A stretch of DNA of 64,000 nt from Hyphomicrobiales bacterium (GCA_017305535.1 JAFKKN010000002.1:124001-188000); one strand, 5' to 3'. Positions 16,990 to 26,175 are shown, numbered from the stretch's first letter. Notes: generated from the sequence alone by a model not told the origin. A program made the numbers and translations.

Positions 16990-18195
16990 ATGAACTTCAA
17001 AACGATTTTGATGACGGCGGCGGCGGTGCTGACGCTCGGCGGCGCGGCGCAGGCGGAGACACAGATCAAGCTCGGCGTGCTCAACGACATGTCGAGCCTG
17101 TACGCGGATATTTCCGGACCCGGCTCGGTGGTCGCCGCCAAGCTCGCCGTCGAGGATTTCGCCAAGATCAACCCGGACCTCAAGGTCGAGGTGATCGGCG
17201 CGGACCATCAGAACAAGCCCGACATCGGCAGCAATATCGCGCGCCAGTGGTATGACCGCGAGAATGTCGACGTCATTCTCGACACCACCACGTCGTCGGT
17301 GGCGCTCGCCGTCTCCGAAGTGACCAAGGAAAAGAAGAAGATCTTCATTCCGTCGGGTGGCGGCACTTCCGACCTCACCGGCAAATCCTGCTCGCCCTAC
17401 ACGGTGCACTGGACCTACGACACCTGGGCGCTGGCCAACGGCACCGGTTCGGCGATGACCAAGCAAGGCGCCGACACATGGTACATGCTGGTCGCCGACT
17501 ACGCGTTCGGCGCGGCGCTGGAGCGCGACACCACCGAAGCCGTCACCAAGGCGGGCGGCAAGGTCGTCGGCAGCGTCAAGCATCCGCTGAACTCGTCGGA
17601 CTTCTCGTCGTTCCTGCTCCGCGCGCAGGCTTCCAAGGCCAAGGTGGTGGCGCTCGCCAACGCCGGCAGCGACATGATCAACACCATCAAGCAGGCGGCG
17701 GAATTCGGTCTCACCCAGGGCGGCCAGTCACTCGCCGGTCTTCTGATCTTCTCCAGCGACGTCAAAGCGCTTGGACTGCAAGCCGCTCAGGGACTGGTGC
17801 TGACCGAAGCGTTCTACTGGGACCAAACCGACGCGACCCGCGCCTTCTCCAAGCGCTTCGCCGAGAAGTTCAACGGCAAGATGCCGACCAGCTCGCAGGC
17901 CGGCGTCTATTCCAGCGTGCTGCATTACCTGAAGGCGGTCACCGCCGCGAAGTCGAAGGACTCCGACGCGGTGATGGCGAAGATGAAGGAACTGCCGATC
18001 GATGATGCGCTGTTCGGCAAGGGCTCGGTCCGCCCCGACGGCCGCGCCATTCACAACATGTATCTTTATCAAGTGAAGAAGCCGTCCGAATCGAAGGGCG
18101 AGTGGGACCTCTACAAGGTACTCGCCACGATCCCGGCCGATGAAGCGTTCCGCCCGATGGATCAGGGCGGCTGCCCGCTGGTGGCGAAGAAGTAA
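16990..18195 (+). CDS. Branched-chain-type ABC transporter substrate-binding protein (orphan copy 1)
   Basis: A 401-residue secreted protein with a signal peptide (hydrophobic core TILMTAAAVLTLGG, cleavage after AAQA) and a family-I type periplasmic-binding domain (LivJ/Peripla_BP_6), with VLNDMSSLYADISGPGS, ADHQNKPDIGSNIARQWYD, TTTSSVALAVSEVTKEKKK and NAGSDMINTIKQAAEFG. Relatives in Rhodopseudomonas bind aromatic acids, amino acids or urea-like ligands. No permease or ATPase gene adjoins it. AAGGGG stands before the ATG at 16990 and a perfect terminator follows the gene. A clear paralogue is at 42665-43876. The ligand is unknown. Confidence 0.92.
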   Translation: MNFKTILMTAAAVLTLGGAAQAETQIKLGVLNDMSSLYADISGPGSVVAAKLAVEDFAKINPDLKVEVIGADHQNKPDIGSNIARQWYDRENVDVILDTTTSSVALAVSEVTKEKKKIFIPSGGGTSDLTGKSCSPYTVHWTYDTWALANGTGSAMTKQGADTWYMLVADYAFGAALERDTTEAVTKAGGKVVGSVKHPLNSSDFSSFLLRAQASKAKVVALANAGSDMINTIKQAAEFGLTQGGQSLAGLLIFSSDVKALGLQAAQGLVLTEAFYWDQTDATRAFSKRFAEKFNGKMPTSSQAGVYSSVLHYLKAVTAAKSKDSDAVMAKMKELPIDDALFGKGSVRPDGRAIHNMYLYQVKKPSESKGEWDLYKVLATIPADEAFRPMDQGGCPLVAKK

Positions 18196-18238
18196 CGTCG
18201 TCGCTTCACACCGCTATAAGTCGCGAGACACAAAACGG

Positions 18239-18269
18239 AATCCCGGCTCTCACGAGCCGGGATTTTTTT
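18239..18269 (+). terminator. Rho-independent terminator after orphan binding protein gene
   Basis: AATCCCGGCTC and GAGCCGGGATT form a perfect 11-bp stem with a TCAC loop, followed by a run of seven T. It ends the 16990-18195 transcript. Confidence 0.95.
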
Positions 18270-18300
18270 GCCTCAGGACATTTCGCGTAGCTCTGCCTTC

Positions 18301-18384
18301 CGTCATTGCGAGCAACGCAATCCAGAAAATAACACCGGCAAAGAGCTGGATTGCTTTGTCACTAGCGCTCCTCGCAACGACGGA
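18301..18384. repeat. Dispersed palindromic repeat, copy B (CGTCATTGCGAG type)
   Basis: CGTCATTGCGAG at the left end mirrors CTCGCAACGACG at the right end, and CAATCCAG mirrors CTGGATTG inside, giving a long cruciform-capable element of a class common in Bradyrhizobium-group intergenic regions. Confidence 0.8.
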
Positions 18385-18412
18385 GGAAGTGCTTGCGCTG
18401 CCGCCGCTAAAA

Positions 18413-18444
18413 CGTGGATGGCCGGAACAAGTCCGGCCATGACG
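18413..18444. repeat. Dispersed palindromic repeat, ATGGCCGG hairpin copy
   Basis: ATGGCCGGA and TCCGGCCAT flank ACAAG, bounded by CGTGG and GACG. The same hairpin recurs at 22183-22213, 49696-49727 and 59460-59491. Confidence 0.8.
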
Positions 18445-18473
18445 ATGGAAACGCCGAGATCAGTCGCCTCGCC

Positions 18474-19436
18474 TCACAACGGCCGATAGGTCAGCACGTC
18501 GGACGGCGTGTTGACGCCGAGTTGAATCTGCCCGACCGAACGAATGATATCGTCGCCGAGCAGTTGCGCGAAGCATGCATAGCCCCAGTCGTTCATATGC
18601 AGGCCATCGGCGATCGAAAAGCGATCGAATGCCAGCGCCTGCTTCTCGTGCCATTCGCGCATCACCGCGAAGCGCGGGAAAATACCGACATGGTGCTGCC
18701 CCGCCACCTTGTTCAGAAGCTGCACCATGCGGCTGGCGCTCTCGCCCTTCTGGTTCACTGCGGGAACATATTGCGGATCGACCAGCACCACGTCGGCACC
18801 GGCGGCCTGGATGCGGGAAATGCCCTCCTCGACTTGCGCAATGGTCGCGGTCGCATCGAGATTACGCAGGATGGCGTTGGTACCGACCTGCCAGATCACC
18901 AGATCCGGCTTTTCATCGATCACCGCGCGCTTGAGCCGATGCAGCATTTCAGGCGCGTCCTCGCCGCCCTTGCCGCGATTGAGCACCGTGATGTCGGCGG
19001 ACGGATATTTACGCTTGAGTTGCGCGGCCAGCCGGTTCGGATAGGTGAATTCCGGCGCGGTTGAACCGTAGCCCTCCGTCGATGACGAGCCGAAGGCAAT
19101 GATGGTCACCGGCTGATGTTCGGCGAGCTTGCGCGCGACGTTCGGCAGCGAACGCATCGTCTTGCTGACGCCTTTGGGCGACAGGCACGGCACGCGGCGA
19201 AAGATGTCTGTGGCGTTGGCCGCCGCGCGCTTCACGCTGGCGATGGTTTTCGATGTCGCGCTGGAGGCCGCCGGCTCGGCTGACGCGCTCGGTCCGTGTG
19301 CCGCGGCCGCCGAGCCAATAATGCCTTGCGATGCCTGTTGCGCCGAGGCCGACGTGACCGGGCCGGCCACGAACATCGTCACCATGGCCGATAATGCCGC
19401 CAGGGCAACGGCCCAACTGAAACGACGGACAATCAT
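18474..19436 (-). CDS. SGNH/GDSL hydrolase family protein, exported
   Basis: A 320-residue protein with a signal peptide or N-terminal anchor (hydrophobic 8-32, cleavage near ASAQQ) and an Ala/Ser-rich linker. The SGNH blocks are intact: block I as AFGSSSTEGYG (residues about 115-125), block II LNRGKGGEDA with the Gly, block III WQVGTNAI with the Asn, and block V DGLHMNDWG with Asp-x-x-His. It would act in the periplasm as an esterase or acyl transferase on a sugar or lipid. The start codon overlaps the stop of the preceding gene as TAATG, and the whole set is opgC-SGNH-SGNH. That context points to editing or transferring acyl groups on periplasmic glucan, which is inference. Confidence 0.86.
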   Translation of the reverse strand: MIVRRFSWAVALAALSAMVTMFVAGPVTSASAQQASQGIIGSAAAAHGPSASAEPAASSATSKTIASVKRAAANATDIFRRVPCLSPKGVSKTMRSLPNVARKLAEHQPVTIIAFGSSSTEGYGSTAPEFTYPNRLAAQLKRKYPSADITVLNRGKGGEDAPEMLHRLKRAVIDEKPDLVIWQVGTNAILRNLDATATIAQVEEGISRIQAAGADVVLVDPQYVPAVNQKGESASRMVQLLNKVAGQHHVGIFPRFAVMREWHEKQALAFDRFSIADGLHMNDWGYACFAQLLGDDIIRSVGQIQLGVNTPSDVLTYRPL

Positions 19437-20194
19437 TACTTCTGGGTCCTCAACTCTGCGGGTTTGATACGCGCGGCGTCGATCACGAAGGAGGCCAGCG
19501 CGCGGCCAAGGCAGTCATGCACCCGCTTGGCCAACTCCACGCCCCGGGAGTTGTTGAACAGATCGAATTGCCCCGTCTCGTTCCAGTGATGCATGATGGC
19601 GAAGCGGTCGAACAACGGAGTCTCGTGCTGCTGCGCGACGACGCGCATCACGTCGAGATAGGGCGCCGTGGTAATCATGGTTTCCATTCGCGGGCCGTAT
19701 TGCAGGTTCATCAGGACGACATCCGCGCCGTGCTTTTGCAAGGCGGCCACCCCTTCATCAACGGCAGTCCTGAAATCATCCGGATCGACCGCTCGCATAG
19801 CATCAACCGTGCCGGTCTGCCAGATAACCAAAGTCGGCTGCTTACCTTCCAGAATATGATCGAGATCGCTGACGACGTCGCCCGCGGTCTTCTTGATCTG
19901 CAACTCCAGGTTGACGCTGACTTTGATGGTCGGTAGCTTGTCGCGCAGGGCCGCTTCCATCCGTCCTGGAAAGCCGCTGCCATCGGCCGTCGTCACGGTC
20001 GCGGAACGGCTGCCGATCACCATGATATCGAGCCGCCGCTCGGTACTTACCGTCTCGGCGACCTTTTTCAGGGTGTTTTCGCTGGTCAACAGATTGGCCG
20101 GAACCTCACAACCGGGTGGCGGTGCATCCTCGGCCCCCGCCGACACCGTGCTCCACAGCAAGGTAAGTGCGATCAGGCCGGCAGTGGCCCTCAT
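19436..20194 (-). CDS. Degenerate SGNH-hydrolase-like exported protein
   Basis: A 252-residue secreted protein (signal peptide to about residue 20, ending SAGA) that is similar in pattern to the downstream SGNH protein but has lost its key residues. Block I reads VIGSRSATV with Arg where the catalytic Ser should be, block II lacks the conserved Gly, block III reads WQTGTVDA with Val instead of Asn, and the C-terminal Asp-x-x-His is absent. The core fold markers (VIWQTGT, GADVVLMNLQYGP, HHWNETGQFDLF) remain. It is probably a non-catalytic partner. Its ATG overlaps the opgC stop as ATGA and its stop overlaps the next gene's start, so all three are translated in a coupled way. Confidence 0.75.
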   Translation of the reverse strand: MRATAGLIALTLLWSTVSAGAEDAPPPGCEVPANLLTSENTLKKVAETVSTERRLDIMVIGSRSATVTTADGSGFPGRMEAALRDKLPTIKVSVNLELQIKKTAGDVVSDLDHILEGKQPTLVIWQTGTVDAMRAVDPDDFRTAVDEGVAALQKHGADVVLMNLQYGPRMETMITTAPYLDVMRVVAQQHETPLFDRFAIMHHWNETGQFDLFNNSRGVELAKRVHDCLGRALASFVIDAARIKPAELRTQK

Positions 20195-21459
20195 GATCCC
20201 CCTCCCGCCAAGTCGGCATTGGCTTCGGCGCTTTTCGCGTCCTTTCCGCCCTTGGCTGCAACCTGCTTATACCATGAAAATACCGCCGCGGCGGCCGACA
20301 TGATGACAATTCCTGAGAGACTGACAACGAAGTGAATCAGTGCACCGCCGGATACCTCGGCCAGCACGAAGTGGCCGGCGAAGGCCAGGAACACGCCGAG
20401 GCAAAAGATTTCCAGCGAATGCTGGCCGCACAGGATCGCCGGCTTGAGCCAAGGCGAGCGCAGCCCCGGCCAGTTGCTCGGCAGGAACCGAACCGCGACC
20501 GCCGCCAGCGCCAGGAAGTGAATGAAGCGCAGTACATCGAGATCGGTCTTGTTGATGGGGTACATCCACTGCTCGATGATGCGCGGCACGAAGTGCCCGA
20601 GCCTCGGCACATGCCAGGTCAATGTCACGAAGAACGCCGCTAATAGATAAGCGATGCAAATTCCAAGCAGGATGCGCGACGACAGAAGGGGTGCCATGCG
20701 CCTGGCGCCGCCGAGCGCGCACCATGCGCCGAACACGAACAGCAACTGCCAGGCAAACGGATTGAAGAACCAGACGCCGTTCGGATAGGCCGGAAGATTG
20801 AGGTCGAACTGCCAGGTGATGATGTAGAGCATCACTGACAGGCCCAGCGTGAGATCGGGCTTGCGCTGCATCAGCCAGAGGATCGGCGGCAGGAACAGCA
20901 TCAGCACGATGTACAGCGGCAGCACATCCATGTTGACCGGACGAAACTTCAACAGCAGCGCCTGCACGATGGTGACATCGGGCTGCTTGAGAAAATCGAG
21001 GATGCCCATTTCCTCGGTGTAGAGCGGATTCTCGAAACTGGTGGCGACGTAGGAAATCTCCGCCAGGAAGATGGTGAACAGGAAGACGTGCGCGACGTAA
21101 ATCTGCCAGACCCGTTTGAGGATGCGCGCGCTTGCCACCACGAAGCCGCGGTCCGTCATGGCGCGGCCGTAGACGAAGGCCGCCGTATAGCCCGAGATGA
21201 AAATGAAGATTTCGGTGGCGTCGCTGAAACCGTAGTTGCGGATCGTCAGCCAAGTGAACAGGTTGGGCGGCAGATGATCGACGAAGATCAGCCACAGCGC
21301 CAAGCCGCGAAACAGGTCGAGGCGTAACTCACGTGCACCGGAGGTCGGACCGCCCACGGGAGCCGGCGCCTTTTGAACTGGGGGCGACGGCGGCAGTGCG
21401 CGCTCCCTCACGGCACTCTCCGTGAGGCCACCGGCGGATTGGTCGGTAACGGAGGTCAT
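20191..21459 (-). CDS. opgC: OpgC-family membrane acyltransferase
   Basis: A 422-residue polytopic membrane protein. After a Pro-rich cytoplasmic tail of about 45 residues it begins the OpgC domain with ELRLDLFRGLALWLIFVDHLPPN, where the Arg-Gly and Asp-His pair are diagnostic, then FSDATEIFIFISGYTAAFVYG, KFRPVNMDVLPLYIVLML and about ten helices. OpgC/MdoC transfers succinyl groups from the cytoplasm onto osmoregulated periplasmic glucans. GGAGGTC overlaps the region before the ATG at 21459; the frame is open further upstream without a good site. It is the first gene of a coupled operon with two SGNH proteins. No glucan synthase gene (opgG/H or ndvB) is in the window. Confidence 0.9.
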   Translation of the reverse strand: MTSVTDQSAGGLTESAVRERALPPSPPVQKAPAPVGGPTSGARELRLDLFRGLALWLIFVDHLPPNLFTWLTIRNYGFSDATEIFIFISGYTAAFVYGRAMTDRGFVVASARILKRVWQIYVAHVFLFTIFLAEISYVATSFENPLYTEEMGILDFLKQPDVTIVQALLLKFRPVNMDVLPLYIVLMLFLPPILWLMQRKPDLTLGLSVMLYIITWQFDLNLPAYPNGVWFFNPFAWQLLFVFGAWCALGGARRMAPLLSSRILLGICIAYLLAAFFVTLTWHVPRLGHFVPRIIEQWMYPINKTDLDVLRFIHFLALAAVAVRFLPSNWPGLRSPWLKPAILCGQHSLEIFCLGVFLAFAGHFVLAEVSGGALIHFVVSLSGIVIMSAAAAVFSWYKQVAAKGGKDAKSAEANADLAGGGS

Positions 21460-21693
21460 CGGTTCCGTGAGCCTGAAAGCTGGATCTGCGCGCCGGGACA
21501 GTTCGGCGGAAACGCCACAAGACAGCGGCAACCTTCATAAGGCCGAACCCGCGGACCGTCCACGACGGTACGATGAATGCGCCGATTTGGCGCTGTCTGA
21601 CCGACAACTATGTTGAAATCGCGGTCATCGAAGCCCGGCGATTTGGTTCCACCGACGGGTTTGGGTATGCTGACCACAACATGGAAAGATCGA

Positions 21694-22086
21694 ATGTACC
21701 GCGCCGTCACCCGCCAAATTGAAGTTACCGTCGAACCGAACTTCATGCCGGAACGCTCTTCCGAGACGGAGCAGCGCTACTTCTGGTCGTACACTATCGT
21801 CATTACCAACGCAGGCGCGGAAACGGTGCAGTTGCGCACGCGGCACTGGATCATCACCGACGCCACCGGCCGCACTCAGGAGGTGCGCGGGGAGGGCGTG
21901 GTTGGGGAACAGCCGACCCTCGGTCCCGGGGAACACTTCCAGTACACCAGCGGCGTGCCGCTGCCGACATCTTCCGGCTTCATGACCGGACGCTATCAGA
22001 TGGTGACCGATCACGGCGAGCGCTTCGAGATCGACATCCCGACTTTCTCGCTCGACAGCCCGCAGGCCAAGCGGACGCTGAACTGA
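21694..22086 (+). CDS. apaG: ApaG domain protein
   Basis: A 130-residue single-domain protein with the ApaG fibronectin-III-like fold: [66 protein letters not shown] and [10 protein letters not shown], with the GxGxxG nucleotide-like loop as GEGVVGEQP. ApaG is linked to Co2+/Mg2+ resistance and diadenosine tetraphosphate metabolism, with no firmly known biochemical activity. The start at 21694 is preferred because the family begins there and GGAAAG is near; the frame extends upstream to 21610. It is divergent from opgC across a 234-bp region in which I see no clear operator. Confidence 0.94.
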   Translation: MYRAVTRQIEVTVEPNFMPERSSETEQRYFWSYTIVITNAGAETVQLRTRHWIITDATGRTQEVRGEGVVGEQPTLGPGEHFQYTSGVPLPTSSGFMTGRYQMVTDHGERFEIDIPTFSLDSPQAKRTLN

Positions 22087-22120
22087 GTTGAGGGTTCATC
22101 TGTTCGTCCGGTAACCGCCT

Positions 22121-22213
22121 GTCGTCACCGGGCTTGACCCGATGACCCATCTTCTTTCGAGAATCTTTTGCGAAGATTAATGGATGGCCGGATCAAGTCC
22201 GGCCATGACGGAG
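22121..22213. repeat. Dispersed palindromic repeat, copy C
   Basis: A GTCACCGGGCTTGACCCGATGAC arm and a GGATGGCCGGATCAAGTCCG arm lie between the convergent apaG and hslO genes. The right part repeats the ATGGCCGG hairpin of 18413-18444. Confidence 0.75.
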
Positions 22214-22233
22214 TCCGCGCGGCCGAGTAAGGA

Positions 22234-23244
22234 CTACTCCACCCCCGCCTCTTGCGGAGTGAATTCGTAAACCGAGCTGCAAAACTCGCAGGTCACCACC
22301 ACCTTGCCGTCCTTCACCATGTCGGCACGATCCTGCGGGGCGAAGCGCGACAGCATTCCGGATACAGCATCGCGCGAGCAGGAGCACTTGGCCTGCACCG
22401 ATTGCGTCGGGAATACCCGCACGCCGCGCTCGTGGAACAGCCGGTAGAGCAGCCGCTCGCCGGACAGATCCGGATCGATCAGTTCGATATCCTCGACGGT
22501 GCCGATCAACGACTGCCCCTCGACCCAGGCGTCATCCTCGGCGACCTGATGCGCGGCGCTGCCTTCCGGCGCGTCGCCGGGATCGAGATCGGCCTGCCGC
22601 GCCCGCTCCGGCGCCTTGGGCAAGAACTGCAACAGCAAACCGCCGGCGCGCCAGCGATGTTTTGGCTTATCGCCGTCGCCGCCACGCCATTCCTCGCCGA
22701 CCGCGATCCGCACGCGGGTGGGGATCTGCTCCGAGCGCAGGAAGTATTCATGGGCGGCGTCTTCGAGATTGCCGCCCTCGAGCGCCACCAGTCCTTGATA
22801 ACGGCTCATGCTGGCGCCCTGGTCGATGGTCATGGCCAGATGCCCGCGTCCGAGCAGCGCCGCCGAGTCCTGCCCCTCTACCAGACGTGCTGCGTCGAAA
22901 CGGGCATAGGCGCGCAGCCGGTCCGGAGCCTGAAAATCGACGATCATCAGCGACACCGGACCATCGGTCTGGGTTTGCAGGATGAAGCGGCCATCGAATT
23001 TCAGCGACGAGCCGAGCAGCACCGTCAGCACCACGGCCTCACCGAGCAGCTTACCGACCGGAGCTGGATAGGCGTGCTTTTCCAACAGTTGGTCGAGCGC
23101 GGGGCCGAGCTTGGTCAGGCGGCCGCGCAGATCGAGCGCGTCGACGCTGAACGGCAGCACGGCATCGTCGACCGGAACGGCGGACGGGATGCGGGTTCGG
23201 GAATCTTCGATTTTGGCGGGATCAGGCGAATGCGGTGTGGTCAT
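22234..23244 (-). CDS. hslO: Hsp33 redox-regulated chaperone
   Basis: A 336-residue protein with the Hsp33 fold and its redox switch. The N-terminal domain shows RLTKLGPALDQLLEKHAYPAPVGKLLGEA and GRFILQTQTDGPVSLMIVDF; the C-terminal zinc domain contains KCSCSRDAVSGML and VVTCEFCSSVYEF, giving the CxC and CxxC pairs that bind Zn when reduced and form disulfides on oxidation, activating holdase activity in the cytoplasm. The length is slightly above the E. coli protein because of an N-terminal tail and an insert rich in Asp/Ala near residues 210-235. It is separated from the VOC-family gene by 78 bp on the same strand and may follow argDF read-through. Confidence 0.95.
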   Translation of the reverse strand: MTTPHSPDPAKIEDSRTRIPSAVPVDDAVLPFSVDALDLRGRLTKLGPALDQLLEKHAYPAPVGKLLGEAVVLTVLLGSSLKFDGRFILQTQTDGPVSLMIVDFQAPDRLRAYARFDAARLVEGQDSAALLGRGHLAMTIDQGASMSRYQGLVALEGGNLEDAAHEYFLRSEQIPTRVRIAVGEEWRGGDGDKPKHRWRAGGLLLQFLPKAPERARQADLDPGDAPEGSAAHQVAEDDAWVEGQSLIGTVEDIELIDPDLSGERLLYRLFHERGVRVFPTQSVQAKCSCSRDAVSGMLSRFAPQDRADMVKDGKVVVTCEFCSSVYEFTPQEAGVE

Positions 23245-23322
23245 GGGGCGCTATCTAGGGATGATCCGTGCGGATTGGTACCCCCCGCGCGGTAGCGGTC
23301 GAACGCAAGGCTGCTCCACATC

Positions 23323-23718
23323 TCAGGGCAGATTGAGCTGCCAGGACACGCCAAACCGGTCGTTGACCCAGCCGAAGCGGCGACTGAAGCCGTAATTGCC
23401 GAGCGGCATCAGCACGCCGCCGCCTTCCGACAGCGCAGCGAAGATGCGTTCGAGGTCAGCTTCGGATTCGCAATCGACGAACAGCGAAAGCGACGGCGTG
23501 AAGCTGAACCCATGCGACACGAAGCTGTCGCTGAACAGCACCTGCTGCCCTGCAAGCCGAACGACCGCGAACTTGACGGTTCCTTCCGGCCCCGGCTCGC
23601 CGGCACCGTAGCGTGCGATGTCGACGATATCGCTATCCGGGATCAGACCGACATAGAACGCGATCGCCTCGCCGGCGCGCCCCTCAAACATCAGGAAAGG
23701 ACGAACGGACGTCGCCAT
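23323..23718 (-). CDS. VOC family protein (PhnB/YjdN-like)
   Basis: A 131-residue single glyoxalase-fold protein beginning VRPFLMFEGRAGEAIAFYVGLIP, with FAVVRLAGQQVLFSDSF, a SLSLFVDCESEADLERIFAAL segment and the closing FGWVNDRFGVSWQLNL, which is the pattern of the 3-demethylubiquinone-9 3-methyltransferase domain (PhnB/YjdN) family. The name is historical; most members have no proven reaction. The AGGAG sequence is 6-7 bases before the ATG. It lies 35 bp downstream of argF and on the same strand, so it is probably a distal member of that transcript. Confidence 0.88.
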   Translation of the reverse strand: MATSVRPFLMFEGRAGEAIAFYVGLIPDSDIVDIARYGAGEPGPEGTVKFAVVRLAGQQVLFSDSFVSHGFSFTPSLSLFVDCESEADLERIFAALSEGGGVLMPLGNYGFSRRFGWVNDRFGVSWQLNLP

Positions 23719-23753
23719 CGCACACTCCTATGTGTCGTTCAGTTAAGCGTCGT

Positions 23754-24674
23754 TCAGTTCACCGCGTGAAGGCACCAGGCCAGCACGCCTTTTTGCGCAT
23801 GCATGCGATTCTCGGCCTCGTCGAACACCACCGACTGCGGACCGTCGATCACCTCGTCGGTCACCTCGTCGCCACGATGAGCTGGCAGGCAATGCATGAA
23901 TAGCGCATCGGGTTTCGCCTGCGACATCAGGTGCGCGTTGACCTGATACGGCTTCAGCAGATTATGCCGATGCTCGCCGTCCTTGTCGCCCATCGACACC
24001 CAGGTGTCGGTAACGACGCAATCGGCGCCGCGCACTGCCGCGTCCGGATCGGTACCCACCGTGATGTCCGCGCCGGAGGACTTGATCCAGTCCTTCAAGA
24101 GCTTGTTCGGCGCGAGTTGCGGCGGCGTCGCGACGTTAAGCTTGAAGTTGAAGCGCTCGGCGGCATGCGCCCACGACGCCAGCACGTTGTTGTCGTCGCC
24201 GGTCCAGGCCACGGTGCGGCCTTTGATCGGGCCACGATGTTCCTCGAACGTCATCAGGTCGGCCATCACCTGACACGGATGCGAGCGCCGCGTCAGACCG
24301 TTGATCACCGGCACGGTGGCGTGCGCCGCCAGTTCCTGCAGCGCCTCGTGATTGAGGATGCGGATCATGATCGCATCGACATATCGCGAGAGCACTCGCG
24401 CGGTATCGGCGATGGTCTCGCCGCGCCCGAGCTGCATTTCGGCACCGGTCAGCATGATGGTCTCGCCGCCGAGCTGGCGCATGCCGACATCGAACGATAC
24501 GCGCGTCCGCGTCGACGGCTTGTCGAAGATCATCGCCAACGTTTTGCCGGCAAGCGGCTTGTCGGCATGGCCGCTCTTGAGCTTGGCCTTGATGGCCTTG
24601 CCGGCGTCGAGAATCCGGCGCAGTTCCTCTGCCGGAATCTCGGTGAGATCGAGAAAGTGACGCAACTTACTCAT
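23754..24674 (-). CDS. argF: Ornithine carbamoyltransferase
   Basis: A 306-residue enzyme with every hallmark of the family: the carbamoyl-phosphate site STRTRVSF (residues about 54-61), the ornithine-side [15 protein letters not shown], the ornithine-binding [12 protein letters not shown] loop and the C-terminal [16 protein letters not shown] with the catalytic Cys. It makes citrulline from ornithine and carbamoyl phosphate in arginine synthesis. The ATG overlaps the argD stop as ATGA at 24671-24674, so translation is coupled, and the two form the classic argDF pair of Alphaproteobacteria. Confidence 0.98.
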   Translation of the reverse strand: MSKLRHFLDLTEIPAEELRRILDAGKAIKAKLKSGHADKPLAGKTLAMIFDKPSTRTRVSFDVGMRQLGGETIMLTGAEMQLGRGETIADTARVLSRYVDAIMIRILNHEALQELAAHATVPVINGLTRRSHPCQVMADLMTFEEHRGPIKGRTVAWTGDDNNVLASWAHAAERFNFKLNVATPPQLAPNKLLKDWIKSSGADITVGTDPDAAVRGADCVVTDTWVSMGDKDGEHRHNLLKPYQVNAHLMSQAKPDALFMHCLPAHRGDEVTDEVIDGPQSVVFDEAENRMHAQKGVLAWCLHAVN

Positions 24675-25879
24675 CGTGCGGCCTCGAGCTTGGCCGCCGC
24701 CGACAAAGTCGTGCAGGCGCGCTCCAGCCGCGCCACCGCCTCGTCCAGTTCTGCCTCGGTGACGATCAGCGGCGGCAGGAAGCGTATCACGTTATCGCCG
24801 GCCGCAACCGTCAACAGCTTCTGGTCGCGCAGCGCATTGATCAGATCGCCGGCCGGCACCACCGCCTTGACGCCAAGCAGGAGACCTTCGCCGCGCACGT
24901 CCGCCAGCACGCCGGGATGGCGATCGACCACCGACGCGAGTTTCTGTTTCAGCAGCAGCGACATCTTTTGTGCGTGCGGGAAGAAGTCCGGTTTCAGCAT
25001 CACGTCGAGCACGGCATTGGCAGCGGCGATCGCCAGCGGATTGCCGCCGAAGGTCGAGCCATGCGAGCCCGGCGTCATGCCGGAGGCAGCTTCCTCGGTC
25101 GCAAGGCACGCGCCGATCGGGAAGCCGCCGCCCAGCGCCTTGGCCAGCGACATCACGTCGGGCGTGACACCGGTGCGCTTATAGGCGAACAGCTCGCCGG
25201 TGCGGCCCATGCCGGTCTGCACCTCGTCAAAAATCAGCAGCAGGCCGTTGTCGTCGCAAAGCTGGCGCAGCTCCTTGAAGAAGGCGTTGGATGCGGCGCG
25301 CACACCGCCCTCGCCCTGTACCGGCTCGATCAGGATGGCGGCCGTTCCGGGACCGATCGCCTTCTTCACCGCCGCAACGTCGCCGAGCGGAACCTGATCG
25401 AACCCGTCCATCGGCGGGCCGAAGCCCTCGAGATATTTCGCGGAGCCCGTCGCGGCCAGCGTCGCCAGGGTGCGGCCGTGGAACGCACCTTCGAATGTGA
25501 TGATGCGATAACGTTCGGGATGCCCCTTCATCGCGTGATAGCGTCGCGCCACCTTGATGCAGCATTCCATCGCTTCCGCGCCGGAGTTGCAGAAGAACAC
25601 CTTGTCGGCAAAACTCTGCTCGCACAGCCGCGCCGCGAGGCGCTCGCCGTCCGGGCTCTTGAACAGGTTCGACATGTGCCACAGCTTGGTGGCCTGCTCT
25701 TGCAGCGCCGCCACCAGATACGGATGGGCGTGGCCGAGCGCGTTGACCGCGACGCCGCTGGTGAAGTCGAGATAACGCTCACCGTCGGTGCCGATCAGCC
25801 ACGCCCCCTCGCCGCGCTCGAAGGCGACATCGGCACGGGCGAAGACAGGCAACAAATGAGACGGCGCGCTCTTGGTCAT
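24671..25879 (-). CDS. argD: Acetylornithine transaminase
   Basis: A 402-residue class-III PLP aminotransferase with [18 protein letters not shown] at the N-terminus, [17 protein letters not shown] for phosphate binding, [32 protein letters not shown] with the pyridine-N Asp, and the PLP lysine in [15 protein letters not shown]. ArgD converts N-acetylglutamate semialdehyde to N2-acetylornithine and may also serve in lysine synthesis. ATG 25879 is chosen over the in-frame TTG six bases upstream. A consensus-like promoter and a strong hairpin are found about 95-150 bp upstream. Confidence 0.97.
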   Translation of the reverse strand: MTKSAPSHLLPVFARADVAFERGEGAWLIGTDGERYLDFTSGVAVNALGHAHPYLVAALQEQATKLWHMSNLFKSPDGERLAARLCEQSFADKVFFCNSGAEAMECCIKVARRYHAMKGHPERYRIITFEGAFHGRTLATLAATGSAKYLEGFGPPMDGFDQVPLGDVAAVKKAIGPGTAAILIEPVQGEGGVRAASNAFFKELRQLCDDNGLLLIFDEVQTGMGRTGELFAYKRTGVTPDVMSLAKALGGGFPIGACLATEEAASGMTPGSHGSTFGGNPLAIAAANAVLDVMLKPDFFPHAQKMSLLLKQKLASVVDRHPGVLADVRGEGLLLGVKAVVPAGDLINALRDQKLLTVAAGDNVIRFLPPLIVTEAELDEAVARLERACTTLSAAAKLEAAR

Positions 25880-25971
25880 GATCAAGTCCGATCGAACAAT
25901 AGAGGAAGGGGCCGTATTGGCGCGGCGTGAAAAACGAGCGTCAGCGGCAAAAACCCTGTCCCGAAAACGAA

Positions 25972-25997
25972 ATGTGCCGCCTTTCCAGGCGGCACAT
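25972..25997 (-). promoter_or_regulatory. Leader hairpin in argD 5' region, possible attenuator
   Basis: ATGTGCCGCC and GGCGGCACAT form a perfect 10-bp stem with a six-base loop. On the minus strand it is followed by TTCGTTTTC, a weak U tract. It begins about 8 bases after the predicted argDF -10 box, so it would form at the very 5' end of the mRNA and could act as an early terminator or stabilising cap. Confidence 0.6.
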
Positions 25998-26004
25998 GGC
26001 GATT

Positions 26005-26032
26005 ATTCTAGGACGGGTTTGATCGCTGTCAA
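26005..26032 (-). promoter_or_regulatory. Predicted sigma-70 promoter of argDF
   Basis: Read on the minus strand, TTGACA (26032-26027) and TAGAAT (26010-26005) are 16 bp apart, close to the consensus. The leader to the argD ATG at 25879 would be about 115 nt. Confidence 0.65.
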
Positions 26033-26175
26033 CCTCGCAAGCGCTGTCCGACGCGGGTTTTCGGAACACCCACGGCCCCTCCCACCCCCGTTGAGTGATG
26101 CGAAACTGCCGCAGCCCATCGCAGAAAAAGCCGATTTTATCGATTGACTACGGAAGATGTGGACGCATCGGGCGC

